Assembly (NCBI RefSeq): GCF_028737255.1
Contig: NZ_JAQZAN010000004.1
Coordinates: 62,001 to 126,000, forward strand
Direction: 5' to 3'
Length of the DNA stretch: 64,000 nt
DNA from: Actinomycetospora straminea
GTDB taxonomy: Bacteria; Actinomycetota; Actinomycetes; Mycobacteriales; Pseudonocardiaceae
Part shown: positions 58,560-64,000 of the stretch, one piece after another
Layout: the number at the start of each line of letters is the position of its first letter
Numbering within the stretch: the stretch's first letter is position 1
Program-made: the position numbers and the translations under genes
Notes under the pieces: model-generated
Databases searched by the model: none
The model's input: the letters and a program-made list of their open reading frames with translations, nothing else
Told to the model about the DNA's origin: nothing

Positions 58560-60363
58560 CCGTTTCCCGAGCCCGTTCGACATCGAGACACCGCCCGGCG
58601 CGGAGGGCTGGGAGTCGATGTACGACTGGTACCACCTGTTCGGCTCGGAGCGCCGTGAGCTGGACGAAGGCCGGTTCTGGTTCGCCGACCGCCTGCACCA
58701 CCCCGACGTGCTCCACCCGTACGACGAGATCCAGTGCGAGTGCTGGTGGCAGGCCCTCGGCGCCTTCAACACCCGCATCTTCGCGATGCCACCGGCCTTC
58801 GGCGTCGACCAGCGGATCGTCAACGGCCGGCTCTACGTGACGCCGGTGGCCGCGCCGGCCGAGGACGTCGCGGCCCGTGCCGAGGAGTTCGGGAAGCGGG
58901 CCGGGCACTACTACGAGCGCTGGGACGCGATCTACACGGAGTGGAAGGAGAAGGTCACCGCGAAGCTCGAGGAGATCCGCGCGCTGCGCTTCGAGCCGCT
59001 GCCCGACCTGGAGCCCGAGTCCACGGTGTTCGACCACACCGGCCACTCGGCGGGGTTCCGGATGATCCGGGACTTCGACCGCCTCGTGCTGACGATGTAC
59101 GAGACCTACCAGTACCACTTCGAGCTGCTCAACATCGGCTACGCGGCGTACCTGACGTTCTTCGCGATGTGCCGCCAGGCGTTCCCGGACATCTCCGACC
59201 AGTCGATCTCGCGGATGGTCGGTGGCCTGCGGGTCGAGCTCTACCGGCCCGACGACGAGCTCAAGCGCCTCGCGAAGGAGGCCCAGCGTCTCGGGCTGGT
59301 CGAGCGCCTGTCCGGCACCGAGGACGCGGCGACGCTGTTCGCGGCGCTGCGGCAGGACGCGGCGGGCGCCGAGTGGGTCGCCGACTGGGAGCGCACCGCC
59401 GACCCGTGGTTCCTCATCAACACCGACCCCGGGCACCCCGGCGGCTACCACACCTACCCGACCTGGGCGGACCAGCCGGACATCCCGCTGGCGTCGGTGC
59501 GCGAGTACCTGCGCCGGCTCACCGACGGCGAGTCGATCGACCGCCCGACCGACGAGGTGCTCGCCGAGCGCGACCGGATCACCGCCGGCTACCGCGAGCT
59601 GCTCGCCGACGACGACCGCGCGACGTTCGACGACACCGTGGCGCTCGCCCGCCAGGTGTTCGCGTTCATCGAGGAGCACGTGCTCTACATCGAGCACTGG
59701 ATGTGGGCGACGTTCTGGGCCAAGTCCCACGAGCTCTCCCGCGCGCTGGCCGCGATGGGCGAGATCGACGAGCCCGAGGACATGTTCTTCCTGCGCCGCT
59801 ACGAGGTCGCCGAGGCGATCTACGACTGCGTCGCGGCGTGGTCGGTCGGCTCCCGCCCGCGCGGCGCGGACCACCTGCGCCCGCTCATCGCCCGCCGCCG
59901 CGAGATCTACACCGCGCTCCGGGCGTGGGAGCCGCCGCCGGCGCTCGGGCCGCCGCCGACCCAGATCGACGAGCCGTTCACGGTGATGCTGTGGGGGATC
60001 ACGACGGCGTCGGTGTCCGAGTGGCTGCGCGCCGACGGCGACGACGGCACCCTGCGCGGCACGGCCGGCTCGCCGGGCGTCGTCGAGGGGCCGGTGCGGG
60101 TGGTCACGCACCCGTCGGAGCTCCCGGACGTCCAGCCCGGCGACGTCCTGGTCTGCCCGGCCACGTCGCCCGCGTGGGCGCCGGTGTTCGCGCGGACCGC
60201 CGCCACGGTCTCCGACGTCGGCGGGATCATGAGCCACACCGCGATCGTGTGCCGGGAGTACGGCATGCCCGCGGTGGTCGGCACCGGCAACGCCGTCGCC
60301 ACCCTGCGCACCGGGCAGCGGGTGCGGGTGGACGGGGACACCGGCGTGGTGACCGTCCTGTGA
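58549..60363 (+). CDS. Dikinase pair 2: phosphohistidine (PEP-utilizing mobile domain) subunit
   Basis: 604 aa from ATG 58549. The helical substrate domain (1-~500) contains many aromatic residues (WESMYDWYHLF, CECWWQALGAFN, EHWMWATFW). The swivelling domain has TSPAWAPVF and SDVGGIMSHTAIVCREYGMPAV with catalytic His563. It is homologous in layout to the 45299 protein but clearly divergent. It likely phosphorylates an aromatic hydroxyl with the preceding subunit. Rifampin-phosphotransferase-like activity is the main alternative. Confidence 0.82.
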   Translation: MAADRFPSPFDIETPPGAEGWESMYDWYHLFGSERRELDEGRFWFADRLHHPDVLHPYDEIQCECWWQALGAFNTRIFAMPPAFGVDQRIVNGRLYVTPVAAPAEDVAARAEEFGKRAGHYYERWDAIYTEWKEKVTAKLEEIRALRFEPLPDLEPESTVFDHTGHSAGFRMIRDFDRLVLTMYETYQYHFELLNIGYAAYLTFFAMCRQAFPDISDQSISRMVGGLRVELYRPDDELKRLAKEAQRLGLVERLSGTEDAATLFAALRQDAAGAEWVADWERTADPWFLINTDPGHPGGYHTYPTWADQPDIPLASVREYLRRLTDGESIDRPTDEVLAERDRITAGYRELLADDDRATFDDTVALARQVFAFIEEHVLYIEHWMWATFWAKSHELSRALAAMGEIDEPEDMFFLRRYEVAEAIYDCVAAWSVGSRPRGADHLRPLIARRREIYTALRAWEPPPALGPPPTQIDEPFTVMLWGITTASVSEWLRADGDDGTLRGTAGSPGVVEGPVRVVTHPSELPDVQPGDVLVCPATSPAWAPVFARTAATVSDVGGIMSHTAIVCREYGMPAVVGTGNAVATLRTGQRVRVDGDTGVVTVL

Positions 60364-61082
60364 CGGTGGGACCGTCCTGCGCTCCCCGCCCCGCCGGGCG
60401 GGGAGCGTCGGAGTCCGCGCCCCCCGACGCGGTGCGGGCCGCCCGGCGCCGGGCGCTGCGCCGCACCCGCACCACCGGCGGCACGCTGCTGCTCGACATG
60501 GGCGGGGTGGTGATCCCGACGCTGTTCGAGTCGACGGCCGTGCCGGGGTTCCCGGCCGGGCCGACCGGCACCGACGAGGACTACCGGTCGGTCGAGCGGG
60601 GCGAGTCCCAGGAACGCGACTACTGGGCACGCCTCGTCGCGCGCCGGCCGGACATCGACATCGGCGCCCTGTGGCGCGAGTGCTCCTACGTCCGCGGCGA
60701 GGTGCTCGGGCTGGTCGAGCGGCTCGCGGGACGGGTGCGGGTGGTCGCGTTCACCAACGACATGGCGCACTGGTTCGGCGACGACTGGCCGGCGCGCTTC
60801 CCGGCGGTGGCGCGGTTCGACGGGGTGCTCGAGGCCGCGAAGCTGGGCGTGCTCAAGCCCGACCCCGCCGCCTTCCGGGCCGCCGCCGACGCGCTGGCCG
60901 AGGACCCCGGGCGCTGCCTGTTCGTCGACGACCTCGCCGCCAACCTCGACGGGGCCCGGGCCGCCGGGATGGCCGCCGAGCTGTTCGAGGTCACCGACCC
61001 GGCCGGCTCGGTCGCCCGGGTCGCGCGCGCCCTGGGGCTCCCGCCCGACGAGCCCCGCCGGCGACGGGTGTGGTCGCCGTGA
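60360..61082 (+). CDS. HAD-superfamily hydrolase with basic N-terminal extension
   Basis: 240 aa, GTG start overlapping the dikinase stop. HAD motifs: nucleophile Asp46 in LLLDMGGVV, motif II TND, motif III Lys in LGVLKPDP, motif IV FVDDLAANLDGA. The second motif-I Asp is Gly, as in some HAD-IA branches. Residues 1-38 are an Arg-rich extension (PPDAVRAARRRALRRTRT). In context it may dephosphorylate a product of the dikinase. Dehalogenase-type chemistry is the alternative. Confidence 0.78.
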   Translation: MTVGPSCAPRPAGRGASESAPPDAVRAARRRALRRTRTTGGTLLLDMGGVVIPTLFESTAVPGFPAGPTGTDEDYRSVERGESQERDYWARLVARRPDIDIGALWRECSYVRGEVLGLVERLAGRVRVVAFTNDMAHWFGDDWPARFPAVARFDGVLEAAKLGVLKPDPAAFRAAADALAEDPGRCLFVDDLAANLDGARAAGMAAELFEVTDPAGSVARVARALGLPPDEPRRRRVWSP

Positions 61083-61525
61083 CGGCTCCCGAGGAGCGGC
61101 TGTCCGCGCTCGGCCTCGAGCTGCCGGCCTTGCGCCGTCCCGCCGGGCACTACCGCGGCTGGACGACCGCCGGCGACGTCCTCTACCTGTCCGGCCAGGG
61201 CGCCGACGGGCACACGGGACGCGTGGGGGCGGACCTCACCGTCGCCGCCGGCTACGCCGCGGCCCGCGCCTGCACGCTCAACCTCCTGGCCCAGGCCCGC
61301 GACGCCGTCGGCTCGCTCGACCGCGTCGCGCAGGTCCTCGTGCTGCGGGGCTACGTCGCGTGCACCGACGACTTCACCGACCAGCCCGGCGTGGTCGACG
61401 GGGCCTCGGACCTCCTCGTCGAGGTCTTCGGCGAGCGCGGGGAGCACGCCCGCACCGCGATCGGGGTCCGGGCGCTGCCGCGGGGGTTCGCCGTCGAGCT
61501 GGACGCGGTGCTGCGTGTGCGCTGA
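61079..61525 (+). CDS. RidA/YjgF family protein (possible 2-aminomuconate deaminase)
   Basis: 148 aa, GTG start overlapping the HAD gene. Family blocks: RLSALGLELPALRRPAGHY, VLYLSGQGA, CTLNLLAQARDAVGSLDRVAQVLVLRGYVACTDDFTDQPGVVDGASDLLVEVFGE split across the chain, and HARTAIGVRALPRG with the conserved Arg. RidA proteins hydrolyse imines/enamines; one branch deaminates 2-aminomuconate in aminophenol degradation, which fits the neighbouring AmnA/AmnB-like subunits. Confidence 0.82.
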   Translation: MTAPEERLSALGLELPALRRPAGHYRGWTTAGDVLYLSGQGADGHTGRVGADLTVAAGYAAARACTLNLLAQARDAVGSLDRVAQVLVLRGYVACTDDFTDQPGVVDGASDLLVEVFGERGEHARTAIGVRALPRGFAVELDAVLRVR

Positions 61526-62198
61526 GCGCGTGGCCTACGGGGACGACCCCGCGCAGTTCGTCGACCGGTACCCCGGCAGCGGGGCCGGCACGGTGGTGCT
61601 GCTGCACGGCGGGTTCTGGCGGGCCCGCGTCGGGCTCGACCACATCGCCCCCGTGGCCGCGGACCTGCACGCCCGCGGGCACGCGATCGTCAACGTCGAG
61701 TACCGGCGGGTGGGCCAGGCGCCGTGGCCCGCGACGCTCGACGACGTCGAGGCCGCGCTGCGCCTGGTGGGGGAGCCGGCCGTGCTCGTGGGCCACTCGG
61801 CGGGCGGGCACCTCGCGGCGTGGGTGGCGTCGCGGGTCCCGGCGGCCGGCGTGGTGTCGCTGGCCGGGGTGCTGACCCTCGCCGACGGTGCGCGCGAGGG
61901 CATCGGGAACGGCGCCGTCCGGGACCTCGTCGGCGGGCTGCCCGACGAGGTGCCCGAGCGCTACGCCGCCGCCGACCCGGCCGCGCTGCTGCCCCTGGGC
62001 GTGCCGCTTCGCGCGGTGCACGCGCGCGACGACGACCGCGTGCCGTTCCGGGTCAGCGAGCACTACGTCGCGGCCGCCCGGGCCGCCGGCGACGACGCGG
62101 CGCTCGTCGAGGTCCCGGGCGACCACTTCACCCTCGTCGACCCGCACCACCTCACGTGGCCGACCGTGTACGGACAGATCACGGATCTGCTCGCCTAG
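61515..62198 (+). CDS. Alpha/beta hydrolase (kynurenine-formamidase-like)
   Basis: 227 aa from GTG 61515; GTG 61530 is an equally possible start that avoids overlap with RidA. The oxyanion motif HGGFWR, nucleophile GHSAGGH and catalytic Asp (HARDDDRVP) and His (PGDHFTLVD) match bacterial arylformamidase/BD-FAE esterases. It could hydrolyse an N-formyl aromatic amine or an ester entering the pathway, which would link to the formyltransferase at 48912; this is inference. Last gene of the BMC operon. Confidence 0.78.
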   Translation: MCAERVAYGDDPAQFVDRYPGSGAGTVVLLHGGFWRARVGLDHIAPVAADLHARGHAIVNVEYRRVGQAPWPATLDDVEAALRLVGEPAVLVGHSAGGHLAAWVASRVPAAGVVSLAGVLTLADGAREGIGNGAVRDLVGGLPDEVPERYAAADPAALLPLGVPLRAVHARDDDRVPFRVSEHYVAAARAAGDDAALVEVPGDHFTLVDPHHLTWPTVYGQITDLLA

Positions 62199-62232
62199 TG
62201 GGAAGGGCCTCCGACCTGCGACGATCCGTCGG

Positions 62233-64000
62233 GTGAGCACCGTCCTGCTCGAGCGCGCCACGGAGCTCGAGGTGCTCGCCTCGACGCTCGCGCCGGCGGC
62301 CGCCGGGCAGGGGACCGTGGTCCTGCTCGCGGGCGAGGCGGGCATCGGCAAGACCAGCCTCATCCGCGCGTTCCTCGCGGCGGTCCCGCCCGGGATCCGG
62401 GTCCTGGTCGGCGCCTGCGACGACCTCGTCACGCCCCGCACGCTCGGCGCGGTGCGCGACGCCTTCGCCGGTCACTCGCCGCGCCTCGACCGCGTCCTCG
62501 CCGAGGGCACGCGCGACGACGTGCTGGTCGGGGTGCTCGCCGAGCTCGTCGAGTCGTCCCGGCCGACGGTGCTCGTCGTCGAGGACGTGCACTGGGCCGA
62601 CGACGCCACCCTCGACGTCCTGCGCTACGTGTCGCGACGCATCGAACGGACGTCGGCGGTGCTGGTGGTGTCCTACCGCGACGACGAGGTGGGTCGCGAC
62701 CACCCCGCGCAGCGCCTGCTCGGCGGACTCGCCGCCATGCCGGCGCACCGCGTCGTCATCCCGCGCCTGTCCCCGGCCGCCGTGGCGAGGCTCGCCGGGA
62801 GGACCACGTCGGGGTCGCTGTACGCGCTCACCGGCGGCAACCCCTTCTACGTCACCGAGGTCGTCGCGGCCGGGAGCCGCGGCGACGGGGCGGTGCCGCT
62901 GACCGTCGCCGACGCCGTCATGGCCCGCGTCCACGGGCTCCCGGCGGCGACCCGCAGCGCGCTCGAACAGCTCGCCGTCGTCCCGTCCCAGGTCGAGCTG
63001 CCGCTGGCCCGCGCCCTGCTGGGCGACCTCACCGTGCTGGCCGAGGCCGAGCGGCGCGGGGTCCTGCAGGTGCGTCCGGACGCCGTGGCCTTCCGTCACG
63101 AGCTGGCGCGGCGCGCGGTGGAGGACTCGCTGCCGGTGAGCGAACGCATGCATGCGCACGCCGCGGTCCTCGACGCGCTGCTCGGCGCCTCCGGCGATCC
63201 CGACGAGGTCGAGCTGCCCCGGGTGCTGCACCACGCCGTCGAGGCGGCCGACGACGAACGGGTCGTCGCGCTCGCCCCGCGGGCGGCGGCGCGGGCGGCG
63301 CGCGACGGCGGCTACGGCCAGGTGATCGAGTGCCACCGCCTCCTGCTCGAGCGCGAGCACCTCGTGCCCGCCACCGAGATCGGGACGACCCGGTGCCAGC
63401 TGGCCGCGGCGCTCTGGACGATGGACTCGCCCACCGAGGCGCTGGAGCACGGGCTGGCCGCGGCCCGGATCTTCGAGGAGCTCGGCGACGTCGTCGCCCA
63501 GGGTGAGGCGTTGGCCGTGCTCGCGCCGTCGCAGTGGTCGCTGGCGCGCACCGCCGAGGCGAAGGTGAGCCTGGCGCGTGCCGTCGCGCTGCTCGAGTCG
63601 GTGCCCGAGACGCCCACGCGGACCTTCGCGCTGCTGTGGTACGCGGTGCTGCTGGGTGTCGCCGGCGACGGGGACGCCCTGGCCGCCGCCGAGCAGGCCG
63701 CGGCCTCGGCCGAGCGCACCGGGGCGCCGGAGCACATCGGCATGAGCCGGACGTGCCTGGGCCGGGCGCGGGTGATGCGCGGCGAGCACGACGCGGGCCT
63801 GGAGCTGATGCGCGCCGGCCAGGCCGCCACCCGCGCGGCGGGGGCGCACACGTTCGCCCTCATCGCCCACGGGCTCCTCGTGCTCGACCTGTTCGCCCTG
63901 GCGCGCTACGCGGAGTGCCGGCGTCACCTCGACGAGGCCATCGCCTACGCCGAGGAGCTCGAGACCTGGTTCCTCGCGTCCTCCTGGCAGGCCATCGGGC
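62233..64000 (+). CDS. Large ATPase-containing regulator, N-terminal part (partial)
   Basis: Open from GTG 62233 to the window edge (589 codons). N-terminal ATPase: Walker A AGEAGIGKTSLIR and Walker B-like VLVVEDVHWADDATLD, then YALTGGNPFYVTEV and FRHELARRAVEDSLP, followed by TPR-like helices. These are the N-terminal features of LAL-type LuxR regulators (AAA domain protein with DUF3856-like repeats); the expected C-terminal DNA-binding domain lies beyond the window. Similar in kind to the 19278 gene. Confidence 0.8.
   Translation, partial: MSTVLLERATELEVLASTLAPAAAGQGTVVLLAGEAGIGKTSLIRAFLAAVPPGIRVLVGACDDLVTPRTLGAVRDAFAGHSPRLDRVLAEGTRDDVLVGVLAELVESSRPTVLVVEDVHWADDATLDVLRYVSRRIERTSAVLVVSYRDDEVGRDHPAQRLLGGLAAMPAHRVVIPRLSPAAVARLAGRTTSGSLYALTGGNPFYVTEVVAAGSRGDGAVPLTVADAVMARVHGLPAATRSALEQLAVVPSQVELPLARALLGDLTVLAEAERRGVLQVRPDAVAFRHELARRAVEDSLPVSERMHAHAAVLDALLGASGDPDEVELPRVLHHAVEAADDERVVALAPRAAARAARDGGYGQVIECHRLLLEREHLVPATEIGTTRCQLAAALWTMDSPTEALEHGLAAARIFEELGDVVAQGEALAVLAPSQWSLARTAEAKVSLARAVALLESVPETPTRTFALLWYAVLLGVAGDGDALAAAEQAAASAERTGAPEHIGMSRTCLGRARVMRGEHDAGLELMRAGQAATRAAGAHTFALIAHGLLVLDLFALARYAECRRHLDEAIAYAEELETWFLASSWQAIG

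Noticed and set aside
54806-61525. Idea that this is an anaerobic phenol carboxylation pathway because of phenylphosphate-synthase-like genes
   Set aside because: No phenylphosphate carboxylase subunits or benzoyl-CoA enzymes are present; oxygen-dependent dioxygenases dominate.
1-64000. tRNA, rRNA, CRISPR arrays, insertion sequences and prophage genes
   Set aside because: None could be recognised on either strand; the DUF222-HNH gene at 35950 is the only possible mobile-type gene.

Overview
The window is very GC-rich actinobacterial DNA. GTG starts are common, starts overlap stops as GTGA/ATGA, and many -10 boxes read TAnnnT, some only 5-8 bases before a start codon. Gene content (IcmF mutase, WS/DGAT acyltransferase, DUF222-HNH nuclease, many IclR regulators) suggests a Pseudonocardiales-type soil actinobacterium. 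This is inferred from gene types, not from a marker gene. I saw no tRNA, rRNA, CRISPR array or transposase.

Left part (1-27 kb): mostly housekeeping and accessory metabolism. It holds the end of an NRAMP metal transporter, a quinone oxidoreductase, an O6-alkylguanine methyltransferase, a possible stand-alone ~300-nt RNA (1867-2166), an SDR with a 3-hydroxyacyl-CoA dehydrogenase, LysR and MFS genes, an AEC permease, a WS/DGAT, the fused mutase IcmF, a P-domain membrane protein, NUDIX, nitronate monooxygenase, RluA pseudouridine synthase, a large LuxR-type ATPase regulator, a MetE-like methyltransferase, an amidase lipoprotein and a 14-TM exporter.

Right part (27-62 kb): an unusual aromatic catabolic region. 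Two complete class I extradiol dioxygenases, a histidine phosphatase, hydratase/decarboxylase, tautomerases, Rieske proteins, 4-hydroxy-2-oxovalerate aldolase and acylating acetaldehyde dehydrogenase form a meta-cleavage pathway. At 54.8-62.2 kb one operon encodes a LigB-type dioxygenase pair resembling 2-aminophenol 1,6-dioxygenase, two BMC-H and one BMC-P bacterial microcompartment shell proteins, a split ATP-dependent dikinase (phenylphosphate-synthase-like), a HAD phosphatase, a RidA protein and a formamidase-like hydrolase. A second split dikinase pair lies at 44.1-47.1 kb.

The scattered operons appear to be one regulon. A palindrome, CGTYCCG-N5-CGGRACG, lies about 43-46 bases upstream of the 3' end of the -10 box (about -52 from the start in the leaderless cases) at seven promoters: MetE-like, dioxygenases, Rieske oxygenase, dikinase 1, an SDR, aldehyde dehydrogenase/aldolase and the BMC operon. 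The inferred model is an IclR-type activator switching on phosphorylation-linked aromatic degradation, with a shell that may contain the aldehyde-producing steps.

The far right begins another large ATPase regulator that runs off the window. Non-coding elements of note are perfect hairpins between convergent genes (one family with a compensatory base change), a 57-bp dispersed repeat at 2185 and 51489, and a 19-bp tandem repeat.
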